Shown one piece after another: positions 35,384-43,614 of a stretch of 64,000 bases of DNA; position 1 is the stretch's first letter; every line of letters begins with the position of its first letter. The notes below the pieces were generated by a model. The model saw only the letters and a program-made list of their open reading frames with translations. It searched no databases and was not told where the DNA came from. A program made the position numbers and the translations under genes. Origin of the DNA: Pseudoduganella armeniaca (lineage in GTDB: Bacteria; Pseudomonadota; Gammaproteobacteria; Burkholderiales; Burkholderiaceae_D); contig NZ_CP028324.1 of the NCBI RefSeq assembly GCF_003028855.1, positions 1,674,001 to 1,738,000 on the forward strand. Direction: 5' to 3'.

Positions 35384-35791
35384 ATGAACACCCAACAACT
35401 GATCGAAGAAGCCAAGGCCGCGCGCCTGAAGGCCTATACCCCGTACTCCAATTTCAAGGTGGGCGCGGCGTTGCTGTGCCGCGACGGCAAGGTCTTCCAT
35501 GGCTGTAACGTGGAAAACGCGGCCTATGGCCTGTGCAACTGCGCCGAGCGCACCGCGTTCTTCTCCGCCTTCGCGCATGGCTACCAGCAGGGCGATTTCG
35601 ACAAGCTCGTCGTCGTCGGCGAGACCGATGGCCCGATCGCACCGTGCGGCGCCTGCCGCCAGGTCATCCTGGAACTGGGCGGCAATGAGCTGCCCGTGGT
35701 GCTGACCAACCTGAAGGGCGACGTATTCGAAACCACGGCGGCCGCGCAGCTGCCGAACGCCTTCGGCGGCCACGACCTGAAGAAGAAGTGA
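35384..35791 (+). CDS. cdd: Cytidine deaminase (tetrameric type)
   Basis: 135 residues, the small homotetrameric form. Zinc site: Cys and the catalytic Glu in GLCNCAERTAFFSAF (~residues 50-64) and the two cysteines of APCGACRQVILELGG (~86-100). The N-terminal TPYSNFKVGAALLCRDGK is the substrate loop. It converts cytidine and deoxycytidine to uridine forms for the deoA-type phosphorylase. Its TGA overlaps the GTG start of the next gene by four bases, so two different deaminases are translationally coupled. Confidence 0.96.
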   Translation: MNTQQLIEEAKAARLKAYTPYSNFKVGAALLCRDGKVFHGCNVENAAYGLCNCAERTAFFSAFAHGYQQGDFDKLVVVGETDGPIAPCGACRQVILELGGNELPVVLTNLKGDVFETTAAAQLPNAFGGHDLKKK

Positions 35792-37005
35792 AAAAAGCCA
35801 TCGACGTGCAGGCGGCGGTCGCCATCGCGTCGCTGGAGGCCATCGCCGCCAAGACGCAGGGCACCTTCGGTGTCGGCGGCGTCATGCTGGACAGCTTCGG
35901 CACCGTACTGCAGACCGTCCACAACAACGTGATCCGCCATGGCCTGATCTACGATCCCACGGCCCATGGCGAGCGCCAGCTGGTCGACTGGTACTACGGC
36001 GAAGTCGCGAAGGGCAGGGCGCTGCCGCCGCCGCACGAGATCACCATCGTCACGTCGCTCGACCCCTGCTGCATGTGCGCCGGTGCCATCCTGGCCGGCG
36101 GCTTCAATGTCGTGGTGGCCGCGAACGACCGCAACGCCGGCGTCAACCACGAAGGCGATGCAACGTTTTCGGCGCTGCCGGCCGGCTTGCGGGCGCAGGC
36201 GCAGGCCAGCTTTGCCTATCCCGCGGTGCTGGGCTCGTCGTCATATGCCCGGCCGCCCCGGGGCGCCACGCCGCCGCATTTCTTCATCGGCAAAACCATC
36301 GCGGAACCCACCCAGGCCCTGTGCTCGCTGGTGTTCGAGGCGACCACGGAGAGTGTCGTCAACCTGTTCAACGTCGATCCGCCCCGTGCCGAGCTGGCCG
36401 ACCCGGCCACATTGCCGCCCGATCACCCGGTGGTGCGGGCACTGAAGCGGGCCTGCCCCGATGCACTGACGTACCGCTGCACCCCACGCCAGCCGGATGC
36501 CGGACTGGCACCCTACCTGGAGCACGCCATCAAGCGCGATCGCGCGCAGGGCGGCAGCGGCGACGCCGTCGTGCTGCTCGATGCGTTCGGCAACTTGCTG
36601 TTGTGCTGCCACGGCCGGCGCGACAAATCCGCCATCCGCACCGCCTTCATGGAATGCACCCGCGCCTACGCCCAGCTGCGCTACAAGCTGATGCACGGCG
36701 CCGACCGCGCCACGCAGGACCAAGTGCGGCGCTACCTGGGCCACCCGAAGGACGGCACGTTCGTGTTCGTCCATGCGCCCGACGACAGCGCCATCAGCTT
36801 CATGAACCTGGGTGCCTACGGCTCGACGATGGAAGGCCCGCTGCCGGCCGCCGAGGGCGCGCAACTGCAATATGTACTGCCGGCGGACGAAGCTGCGCTG
36901 GCGCGGCTGTGCGCCGGCCTGCCGCCGCTGTACCGCGATCTGATCGGCATCCGCCCCGCGCAGGTGACGGACCAGCGCTTGACGATGGCGCTGGCGCCGG
37001 CCTGA
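35788..37005 (+). CDS. Large two-part protein with N-terminal CMP/dCMP-type zinc deaminase domain
   Basis: 405 residues starting at GTG 35788, inside the cdd stop (GTGA). Residues ~10-150 are a cytidine-deaminase-fold domain with the zinc motif HGERQLVDW (HxE, ~54-62) and SLDPCCMCAGAIL (PCxxC, ~91-103). Unlike Cdd, the first ligand is His, as in guanine, cytosine and dCMP deaminases. Residues ~160-405 have no motif I recognise, but contain AVVLLDAFGNLLLCCHGRRDKSAIRTAFMECTRAY, which resembles a second deaminase-like sheet lacking a zinc ligand set. Substrate unknown; context suggests a nucleoside or modified base. Such a coupled arrangement with cdd is uncommon to my knowledge. Confidence 0.75.
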   Translation: MKKAIDVQAAVAIASLEAIAAKTQGTFGVGGVMLDSFGTVLQTVHNNVIRHGLIYDPTAHGERQLVDWYYGEVAKGRALPPPHEITIVTSLDPCCMCAGAILAGGFNVVVAANDRNAGVNHEGDATFSALPAGLRAQAQASFAYPAVLGSSSYARPPRGATPPHFFIGKTIAEPTQALCSLVFEATTESVVNLFNVDPPRAELADPATLPPDHPVVRALKRACPDALTYRCTPRQPDAGLAPYLEHAIKRDRAQGGSGDAVVLLDAFGNLLLCCHGRRDKSAIRTAFMECTRAYAQLRYKLMHGADRATQDQVRRYLGHPKDGTFVFVHAPDDSAISFMNLGAYGSTMEGPLPAAEGAQLQYVLPADEAALARLCAGLPPLYRDLIGIRPAQVTDQRLTMALAPA

Positions 37006-37009
37006 CCCG

Positions 37010-37453
37010 TCAGCGCGGTCGCTCGGCCTCGGCCCACGGGTCGTAGGTGCCGATGCTCCAGACGTGGCCTTCGGGGTCGCGGCAGGTGAAGCCGCGCCCG
37101 CCGTACTCCTCGTCCTGCAGCGGCAGCAGCACGGTGCCTCCCGCCTGCACCACGCGTTCATGCACCTGGTCGGCATCGTTGACGACCAGGTAGGCGCTTT
37201 GCGTGACGAAGGTACCGATTTCCACGGGCTGCTTCAGCAGGCGGCCATACTCGCTGTCGACGACCGAAGCCAGCATGATCATGCCGTTGCCATAAGTGAG
37301 CTGGGCATGCGCCACGGTATCGTCTTCGTTGCGGATCACCAGCGCGGCCTCGAAGCCCAGCGTGTTGCAGAGCCATTCGATGGCGGCTGGAGCGTCGCGG
37401 TAACGCAGGCAGGGGATGATGGTGGCGCGCGTGTGCTTCGGTATCGTCGTCAT
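37010..37453 (-). CDS. VOC-family (glyoxalase/bleomycin resistance-like) protein
   Basis: 147 residues from the ATG at 37453, which has AAGGAG seven bases upstream; the ATG two codons earlier is too close to that site and the longer frame is unlikely. Paired beta-alpha-beta-beta-beta modules are visible: IIPCLRYRDAPAAIEWLCNTLGFE ... HAQLTYGNGMIML and VVNDADQVHERVVQAGG ... GRGFTCRDPEGHVWSIGTY. The final His/Glu-type positions match VOC metal sites, but no substrate can be assigned. Convergent with the deaminase gene (stops five bases apart). Confidence 0.88.
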   Translation of the reverse strand: MTTIPKHTRATIIPCLRYRDAPAAIEWLCNTLGFEAALVIRNEDDTVAHAQLTYGNGMIMLASVVDSEYGRLLKQPVEIGTFVTQSAYLVVNDADQVHERVVQAGGTVLLPLQDEEYGGRGFTCRDPEGHVWSIGTYDPWAEAERPR

Positions 37454-37563
37454 CTGCATTCTCCTTGTTCTGGCCAGGACCCCAGGGGGCGGAATCACCA
37501 ATATAGACCAGCACCCCAGGTGGGGCAAGCGGAGTCAGGCGCGCAAAAGCAACGCGGCCGTCG

Positions 37564-38334
37564 CTACATCTGCTGGAATAGATGGGTGTTGCCGCGGCTG
37601 ACCTCGAGCTCCTCGCCCGACTGTTTGACGCGCACCAGCTGGCGTCCGCGCAGGTCGCGCGTCACCCCGGCGATGGCATCCACGCGCACCAGGGTGGAGC
37701 GGTGGATGCGCCAGAATTCGTCCGGGTCCAATTCGTCCGCCAGCTCCTTCAGGGTCTTGCGGATCAGCACTTCGCCCTGCGCCGTCTGCACCCGCGTGTA
37801 TTTCTCGTCGGCGCGAAAGAACAGGATCTCGCGCGTGCTGATCATGCGCAGGCTGTTGCCTACCTGGGCCTGGATCCAGTGCAGGTAGGCGCGCGGTGCC
37901 GGTGCCGGCTGCGTGCCCTGCGCCAGCAGGCGGCCCAGTTGCTGTGCGATGTCGTCCGGTGCGCGGCCGACTCGTTGCTTCAGCCGGGTGCACGTCGTCT
38001 TCAGCCGCTCGCCGCCGACGGGTTTCAGCAGGTAGTCCAGCGCGCCCTGCTCGAACGCCTCGATGGCGTACTGGTCATAGGCCGTCACGAACACGATGTG
38101 GCAGCGATTGAACAGCATGCGCGCCGCCTCGATGCCGGACAGGCCCGGCATGCGGATGTCTAGGAAGACGACATCGGGCCGGTGCTGTCCGGCCAGCGCG
38201 ATGGCCTCGATACCGTTGGCCGCCTCGGCGACGATGTCGAGCTCGGGCCAGCAGTCGTGCAGGCGCTTCCTCAGCATGTCGCGCATCGGTTCCTCGTCGT
38301 CGGCGATCAGGGCGGTCGGTGCCTGGCTGCTCAT
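37564..38334 (-). CDS. LytTR-type response regulator
   Basis: 256 residues. Receiver domain (~1-125) with the acidic pair DDEE, phospho-acceptor Asp in VVFLDIRMPGLSG (~58), Thr in FVTAYDQYAIEAF and Lys in DYLLKPVGG. A linker (~130-150) leads to a LytTR DNA-binding domain (~155-250: QVGNSLRMISTREILFFRADEKYTRV ... WRIHRSTLVRVDAI). Its ATG overlaps the stop of the histidine kinase gene. LytTR systems often regulate exported or adhesive products; the nearby PEP-CTERM gene is a possible but unproven target. Confidence 0.94.
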   Translation of the reverse strand: MSSQAPTALIADDEEPMRDMLRKRLHDCWPELDIVAEAANGIEAIALAGQHRPDVVFLDIRMPGLSGIEAARMLFNRCHIVFVTAYDQYAIEAFEQGALDYLLKPVGGERLKTTCTRLKQRVGRAPDDIAQQLGRLLAQGTQPAPAPRAYLHWIQAQVGNSLRMISTREILFFRADEKYTRVQTAQGEVLIRKTLKELADELDPDEFWRIHRSTLVRVDAIAGVTRDLRGRQLVRVKQSGEELEVSRGNTHLFQQM

Positions 38335-39239
38335 GGTTTTTCCTTGGCGAAGATGTCGGGGGCGAACGGCACCCGGATGCAGGCGCGGCAGCCTCCTTCC
38401 GGCGGGGCCTCGATCAGCAGCTCGGCGCGCCCGCCGTACAGCAGCGCCAGGCGCTCGCGGATATTGGTCAGGCCCACGCCGTCGGCGGCGTAGCGCGAGA
38501 AGCCGGCGCCGTCGTCCTGCACCTCGACCTGCATCACGGTGTCGTCGACGTGCGCGCGGATGTCGATGCGGCCACCCTCGATCTTGGGCTCCAGGCCGTG
38601 CTTGATGGCGTTCTCGATCAGGGTTTGCAGCATCATCGGCGGGAAGGCGGCACTCTCCAGCTCGGGCGGCACGTCGAACGACACCGCGAGCCTTTGCTTC
38701 ATCCGGGCCTGCATGATGGCGAGATAGGAGCGCGACAGCGCGACCTGCCGGCCCAGGGTGCCGCCGCCGCGCGCGCGCATCTGCGGCAAGGTGGAGCGCA
38801 GGTAGTCGATCAGGTGCTCGTGGATGCGCGCGGCCTGCGGCGGATCGGTCTCGATCAGCTGGCCGATCAGCGCCAGGGTATTGAACAGGAAGTGCGGCTC
38901 GACCTGCGCCTGCAGCGCGGCCATCTGCGCTTCCACCACGCGCCGTTCCATGCTTTCCGTGCCGGCATGGGCCGCGGCGGCCCGCGCCTCGATCTCGGCC
39001 TTGCGCTTGCCGCCAGCCAGCACCTTCAGGCCGCACGAGATCAGCATGAACGCGAACGCCTGCTTGGGCAGCAGCACGGGCGTGCAGGCCAGCAGCCAGG
39101 CCAGCACCCATGTGACGACCAACTGGCGGAACGGCACCTGCGCCAGCCAGTCGAAGAACTGCCACCACAGGTTGCTGGCCGTCTCGCCCAGTTCGCGCAG
39201 GAAGCCAATGGCGCCCGCGCGGCCGGCCGCAAGTCTCAT
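38331..39239 (-). CDS. LytS-like sensor histidine kinase
   Basis: 302 residues from the ATG at 39239, which overlaps the stop of the small membrane protein gene; the open frame extends upstream but has no reason to be used. Two hydrophobic segments (~30-75: RQLVVTWVLAWLLACTPVLL and FAFMLISCGLKVLA) anchor it. The HisKA_7TM-LytS dimerisation motif QVEPHFLFNTLALIGQLIE carries the phosphorylated His. The ATPase has NAIKHGLEPK (N box), DDGAGF and GVGLTNIRERL. It pairs with the overlapping LytTR regulator. No large sensory domain, so signal detection must be in the membrane region or the small partner protein. Confidence 0.92.
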   Translation of the reverse strand: MRLAAGRAGAIGFLRELGETASNLWWQFFDWLAQVPFRQLVVTWVLAWLLACTPVLLPKQAFAFMLISCGLKVLAGGKRKAEIEARAAAAHAGTESMERRVVEAQMAALQAQVEPHFLFNTLALIGQLIETDPPQAARIHEHLIDYLRSTLPQMRARGGGTLGRQVALSRSYLAIMQARMKQRLAVSFDVPPELESAAFPPMMLQTLIENAIKHGLEPKIEGGRIDIRAHVDDTVMQVEVQDDGAGFSRYAADGVGLTNIRERLALLYGGRAELLIEAPPEGGCRACIRVPFAPDIFAKEKP

Positions 39240-39520
39240 TGCGCGCCGCCGTGCATGGTGTCCTGCGGTTCCGCCATCCGCCGTTTGTGGATGTGCTGCA
39301 CGCCAAACGCACCGATGACGAGCTTGACCAGCAGGAAGATCACGAACAAGGTCAACGCCAGCGGCAGGATCGTCAGCAGCAGGGCCAGCATCACGCACAG
39401 TGCCAGCAACGACTGCCACGACATGCGGCCCAGCCGGCGCATGCCGTGATGGACGACGCTGACGACGAAATCGCTGGCCTCGCGCAGGGTTTCGGAGAAG
39501 GTCTTGTTGATGGTTTTCAT
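39236..39520 (-). CDS. Small membrane protein, first gene of the LytTR two-component operon
   Basis: 94 residues from the ATG at 39520, which has TTGGAG ten bases upstream (the same bases could be read as a TTG start at 39535, less likely). An amphipathic N-terminus with basic residues (VHHGMRRLGRMSW) is followed by one long hydrophobic stretch (~36-70, LLALCVMLALLLTILPLALTLFVIFLLVKLV), one long or two short membrane helices, and a basic tail. Unknown family. Four-base overlap with the kinase gene suggests it works with it, perhaps as an accessory sensor. Function not known. Confidence 0.75.
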   Translation of the reverse strand: MKTINKTFSETLREASDFVVSVVHHGMRRLGRMSWQSLLALCVMLALLLTILPLALTLFVIFLLVKLVIGAFGVQHIHKRRMAEPQDTMHGGAQ

Positions 39521-39650
39521 GGTCGGTGGCTCCAACAGGGTGGCGATGGCTGGACTTTAGCCTTCGTCCACCCCGGCCGGAAGGCCGATCCGACGAACCG
39601 CGCTTTTGACGGGTTGACCTGCGTGGCGTGGCGACGAATGGAATGGCGCG

Positions 39651-40211
39651 TCAGGCCGCCTGGGCCCGCGCGTGCCATTCGTGGCGCAGCAGGCCATAGT
39701 ATTCGCTGTCGCAGATTTCGCCATTCACGAACCAGCGTTCGCGCAGCCGGCCCTCGTGCTGGAAGCCCAGCCGTTCCAGCAGCCGGCTTGACGCCGTGTT
39801 GCGCGGATCCACATCGGCCTCGATCCGGTGCATGTTCAAGGCGCCGAAGGCATGGTCGAGCAACGCCGGCAGCGCTTCCTGCATCAGCCCGCGGCCCCAG
39901 TGCGGCCTCGCCAGCATGTAGCCGAGCTCGCAGCGCCGGTTGGCCGCGTCGAACTTGCGCAGCGTGACCACGCCGGCGACGCTGCCGTCCACTTCGATCG
40001 CCAGCCGCAGCAGCGTGCCGCTGGCGTAACCCGCCAGGCTTTCCTCGACCATTGCCAGGGCCGGGGCCATCTCGGTCCAGGCCGCGGAGCTCCAGTAATG
40101 CATCGCTTCCTCGTCCGCGAAGATGCGATACAGCGCGGGTGCATCGGCGTGGTCCAGGAAGCGCAGGCGCAGGCGCGCGCAGGGCAGGGTGAAGGGCGAA
40201 AAGCACGTCAT
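39651..40211 (-). CDS. GNAT-family N-acetyltransferase (RimJ/RimL-like)
   Basis: 186 residues from the ATG at 40211 with GAGGAA upstream. The RimJ/RimL-type fold is clear: LRLRFLDHADAPALYRIFADEE at the start, the acetyl-CoA-binding segment ELGYMLARPHWGRGLMQEALPALLDHAFG (~94-123), NMHRIEADVDPRNTASSRLLERLGFQHEG near the end. It probably acetylates a protein N-terminus or small amine. Not obviously linked to neighbours; 99 bp divergent from the PEP-CTERM gene. Confidence 0.92.
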   Translation of the reverse strand: MTCFSPFTLPCARLRLRFLDHADAPALYRIFADEEAMHYWSSAAWTEMAPALAMVEESLAGYASGTLLRLAIEVDGSVAGVVTLRKFDAANRRCELGYMLARPHWGRGLMQEALPALLDHAFGALNMHRIEADVDPRNTASSRLLERLGFQHEGRLRERWFVNGEICDSEYYGLLRHEWHARAQAA

Positions 40212-40310
40212 CGGTTCCTCTCGGTTGTTGTGTTGGCTCAATCGACTCTCGGTAGTAATTCTGAAACTATGATATCCTTTGAGTAATATCAATTGCCAAA
40301 TTTCATTTTC

Positions 40311-41315
40311 ATGGTCCGCCTGCCCCTCGCTCTTGCCGCCCTGTTCGCCACCTCCGCTGCCGCCGCCGCCCCGCTGACGGCCACGCAGGTGCTGAACCAG
40401 CTCAACGTCGTCTCGCTGAACACGATCGACTCCACCTCGCACGTGGACGGCCGCACCTGGGCCGGCGGCAGCGTCAACGGTGGCGACTACGGCCAGCACC
40501 TGTCCCAGGCACCGGCATCGGCCTATGCCGGCCTCTCCGTTGGCGGTTCCGCCAGCAACCTGCACGTCAACGGCGGCGGCGCCGTCGTCAACGGTTCGCT
40601 CTCGAACGCGACGATCAACAGCGGCGTTGCTGTCGTCAAGGGCGGCGCCAGCAGCACCAACTTCAACGGTGCGGCCTACGTGGCGGGCGCCGCGGCCTGG
40701 AACAATTACAACGGCGGCCTGGTGACGGCACCGACCGCCGCGATGCAGGCCGCTGACAGCGCCGCATCTTCGACCAATTTCAAGCAGGTGCTGACGAAGC
40801 TGTCCACGTCGCTGAACGGCCTGGCCGCTACCGGCAGCACCGTCGATGTCAGCGGCAACAAGGCCGTCTTCAACGCCAAGGCCGGCGCCAACGGCGTGGC
40901 CGTGTTCGACCTGGAGACGATCGACGAAGGCCTGTTCAGCGTGGGCGAATTCGAGTTCCACCTGAACGGCGCCAGCACGATGATCTTCAATACCGACGTC
41001 ACGTCCGCGTCGATCAACGCCAACTTCCTGGGCGGCGCGGCCCAGGCCATCGGCGGCAAGGCGATCTGGAACTTCTACAACGCCAGCAGCCTGACCTTGG
41101 GCAGCCAGTTCGGCGGCGCCGTGCTGGCCACCGGTGCCACGCTGACGAACTGGCAGAACATCGAGGGCGGCGTGTTCGTCAACCAGCTGGTACAGCGCGG
41201 CGAGATCCACCTGCAGCCGTTTACCGGCACCATCTCCGCCGTGCCGGAACCGGCCGGCGTGACCCTGCTGCTGGGCGGCCTGGCCGTGCTGGCCGCACGC
41301 CGCCGCCGCGGCTGA
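40311..41315 (+). CDS. Choice-of-anchor A family protein with PEP-CTERM sorting signal
   Basis: 334 residues from the ATG at 40311 (an upstream TTG would add six). Signal peptide MVRLPLALAALFATSAAAAA. The body is a choice-of-anchor A-type domain rich in Gly, Ser, Asn and short beta repeats (NLHVNGGGAVVNGSLSNATINSGVAV). The C-terminus has VPEPAGVTLLLGGLAVLAARRRRG: the PEP motif, a hydrophobic helix and a basic tail, the exosortase signal. It should be exported, cleaved at PEP and attached to the surface or released into exopolysaccharide. Its stop directly abuts the convergent TetR-type gene. Confidence 0.93.
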   Translation: MVRLPLALAALFATSAAAAAPLTATQVLNQLNVVSLNTIDSTSHVDGRTWAGGSVNGGDYGQHLSQAPASAYAGLSVGGSASNLHVNGGGAVVNGSLSNATINSGVAVVKGGASSTNFNGAAYVAGAAAWNNYNGGLVTAPTAAMQAADSAASSTNFKQVLTKLSTSLNGLAATGSTVDVSGNKAVFNAKAGANGVAVFDLETIDEGLFSVGEFEFHLNGASTMIFNTDVTSASINANFLGGAAQAIGGKAIWNFYNASSLTLGSQFGGAVLATGATLTNWQNIEGGVFVNQLVQRGEIHLQPFTGTISAVPEPAGVTLLLGGLAVLAARRRRG

Positions 41316-41951
41316 TCAGGCCACGGCGACGGCCGCCAGCACCATCCGCGCGATGGTCTGCTCGGCCTCGTCGTAGTCCTTGCGCGTGAGCCGGCGGTCC
41401 AGCACCAGCGCCATCTGCGGCGCGAAGTCGGCATACGACTGCGTCATTGCCCAGATCGCGAACAGCAGGTGCGTGGCGTTGACGGGCGCGATGCGGCCGG
41501 CCGCGATCCATCCTTCGAACACCTCGATATCGCGGCGCAGCACCGGCACCACCCGGTCGCGAATCTGTTCCCCGTACAGCTTGGCGCCGCCGATCACCTC
41601 GAGCGCATACACGCGCGAGGCGTACGGTTGCTCGCGCGAGAATTTCAGCTTGGCCTGGATGTAGGCGCGCAGCACGTCGGCCGGCTGGCCGGCATCGGCC
41701 AGGTGGGCCATGCGTTCCAGCCATTCGTCTAGCACGTCGTCCAGCACACGCTGGTACAGCGCCTGCTTGGTGGGGAAATAGTACATCAGGTTCTGCTTCG
41801 ACAGCCCGGCATTCTCGGCGATGCGGGCGATCGAGGTGCCTTCGTAGCCGCATTCGGCGAACATGCGCACCGCCTCCGCCACGATGTCCGCTTCCAGCCG
41901 GTCGCGGTTCTGCAGGCGCCGGGCGGCGCTGTTCATGCGGGGCTTATCCAT
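41316..41951 (-). CDS. rutR: TetR-family regulator of the RutR type
   Basis: 211 residues. TetR helix-turn-helix at ~20-65 (DIVAEAVRMFAECGYEGTSIARIAENAGLSKQNLMYYFPTKQALYQRVL). The C-terminal part matches the YcdC/RutR ligand domain, with SREQPYASRVYALEVIGGA and HLLFAIWAMTQSYADFAPQ. RutR senses uracil or thymine, which fits the reductive pyrimidine genes just downstream. Its start overlaps the end of the MocR-like gene by eight bases, so both regulators are co-transcribed. The orthology call rests on family resemblance and context. Confidence 0.85.
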   Translation of the reverse strand: MDKPRMNSAARRLQNRDRLEADIVAEAVRMFAECGYEGTSIARIAENAGLSKQNLMYYFPTKQALYQRVLDDVLDEWLERMAHLADAGQPADVLRAYIQAKLKFSREQPYASRVYALEVIGGAKLYGEQIRDRVVPVLRRDIEVFEGWIAAGRIAPVNATHLLFAIWAMTQSYADFAPQMALVLDRRLTRKDYDEAEQTIARMVLAAVAVA

Positions 41952-43422
41952 GGCGGCTCCGGATCGATTGCAGGAAGCTGCGCAACTGCGGCTGGTCCGT
42001 ATAGGCCACGTTGAAGCGGAACCAGATCGTGCTGCTGGGGCGCAGCATGAAGAACTCGTTCGGCGCCAGCAGGATGCCGGCGCGCAGGGCCTGGTCGGCG
42101 ATGACGCGGCCGTTCCAGGCCGGCGTTGGGGCGATGTCCCAGCCGGCGCTGACGAACATGCCGCCGCGCGGACGCGCGACCGGCGTCATGCCCACTTCAC
42201 GCAAGGCATCCTCGCTGCGTGCGCGGCCTGCCTCCAGCTGGGCCGCCAGCTTCTCCACCATGCGCCGGTACGGCCGCGCCGTGATCGCGTGGTGCACCGC
42301 GCGTTCGTTCACTTCCGAGGTCGTCAAGCCCGTCAGCATCTTGATCCGCACCAGTTCCGGCAGCAGCGAGGCGGAGGCGCAGATCGAGCCGACCCGCAGC
42401 ACTGGCGACAGCGTCTTCGAGAAGCTGCCCACGCGGATCACGCGGCGCAGGCCGTCCAGCGCGGCCAGCGAGGCTTCGCCGCGCGCGGCCAGTTCGCGGT
42501 AGATGTCGTCCTCCACCAGCCAGAAGTCGAACTGCTCGGCCAATGCCAGCAGGCGGTGCGCCTGCGCCGGTGTCAGCGAGGTGCCGAGGGGATTCTGCAG
42601 CACCGTGTTGACGAACATGAGCTTGGGCTGCGTCAGGCGGGCCTGTTCGGCCAGCGCTTCCATGTCCAGGCCACGTTCGTCGCGCGGGATGCCGACGACG
42701 TTGCAGCCGTGGTGGCGGATCAGCGACAGCAGGTTGCTGTAGCCGGGGTCCTCGACGAACACCGTGTCGCCCGGCCGCGTCAAGGTGCGCAGGATCAGGT
42801 CGAAGGCATGGGTGGCGCCGTGCGTCAGCAGGACCTGGTCGGCGTCGACCGCGAACAGCTCGTCGGCCAGCGTGGCGGCCAGGTGCTGGCGCAACGCCGG
42901 GAAGCCCAGCGGGTGGCCATAGCCGCGCAGCCGGTTGGCCGGAATGCGCATGGCCTGGCGCACGGCATCGAGGAGCGTGTCCTCGCCGTACCACTCGGGC
43001 GGCAGCCAGCCGGCGCCGACCGGCAGCGCGTCGGTGACGCCGGTGTACAGCTCCGGCGTCAGCGCGTCCACGGCTGCCGGCGTGGTAACGAACGGTACCG
43101 GCGCCAGCGCGGCGGGCAGTGCCTGGCGCGCGACGAAATAGCCGGAACCGCGCCGCGAATACAACAGTCCCAGGGTGACGAGGCGGTCGTAGGCCTCGAC
43201 AACTGTAAAGGTGCTGATGCCATTACACTTCGCGAACTGCCGCACCGACGGCATCCGGGTGCCGATCCGCAATTCCTTGGCCGACACCATGTCCGTCACG
43301 GCCGCGACGATCTTGTCGACGAGGCTGCCTTTCCCGCTCCGGTCCAGCGGCAGCACGGGCCAACCCGGGTGTTGCGCCGCCGCGTAAGCGCCTTGATCTG
43401 CCGCAAGGCCGTGATGTGCCAT
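41944..43422 (-). CDS. MocR-type regulator: GntR helix-turn-helix fused to an aminotransferase-like domain
   Basis: 492 residues from the ATG at 43422 with GAAGGGAG upstream. GntR winged helix at ~35-95 (LVDKIVAAVTDMVSAKELRIGTRMPSVRQFAKCNGISTFTVVEAYDRL), then a fold-type I aminotransferase domain (~130-490): LLTHGATHAFDLI, NPLGTSLTPAQ, LVEDDIYREL and the PLP-lysine segment RVGSFSKTLSPVLRVG. MocR proteins sense amino acids through PLP. It is divergent from the beta-alanine transaminase gene, so it probably controls the pyrimidine/beta-alanine operon with a beta-alanine-like ligand (inference). Confidence 0.92.
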   Translation of the reverse strand: MAHHGLAADQGAYAAAQHPGWPVLPLDRSGKGSLVDKIVAAVTDMVSAKELRIGTRMPSVRQFAKCNGISTFTVVEAYDRLVTLGLLYSRRGSGYFVARQALPAALAPVPFVTTPAAVDALTPELYTGVTDALPVGAGWLPPEWYGEDTLLDAVRQAMRIPANRLRGYGHPLGFPALRQHLAATLADELFAVDADQVLLTHGATHAFDLILRTLTRPGDTVFVEDPGYSNLLSLIRHHGCNVVGIPRDERGLDMEALAEQARLTQPKLMFVNTVLQNPLGTSLTPAQAHRLLALAEQFDFWLVEDDIYRELAARGEASLAALDGLRRVIRVGSFSKTLSPVLRVGSICASASLLPELVRIKMLTGLTTSEVNERAVHHAITARPYRRMVEKLAAQLEAGRARSEDALREVGMTPVARPRGGMFVSAGWDIAPTPAWNGRVIADQALRAGILLAPNEFFMLRPSSTIWFRFNVAYTDQPQLRSFLQSIRSRHG

Positions 43423-43446
43423 CGTTGACTCCCTTCCCGCGCGATC

Positions 43447-43467
43447 GCCAAACTGTATTGTTTTGGC
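43447..43467. promoter_or_regulatory. Inverted repeat in the divergent MocR/transaminase promoter region
   Basis: GCCAAA (43447-43452) and TTTGGC (43462-43467) with a 9-bp spacer. A related GGTTTTGCC follows at 43485-43493 and TTTTGCCAAC near 43545. These may be half-sites for the MocR- or RutR-type regulator in the 192-bp divergent region. Sites are seen; partner is inferred. Confidence 0.4.
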
Positions 43468-43614
43468 TACCTGTACGGTTGGATGGTTTTGCCGATTGTG
43501 TATATGTGCCATAGTGAATGGCGTGACTATTATTGCATCATCATTTTGCCAACTGGTAAATTTTTTTACGGGTCGTAAAACGCGTCCGTAAGGAATCCCA
43601 CCAAGGAGAAAAGC

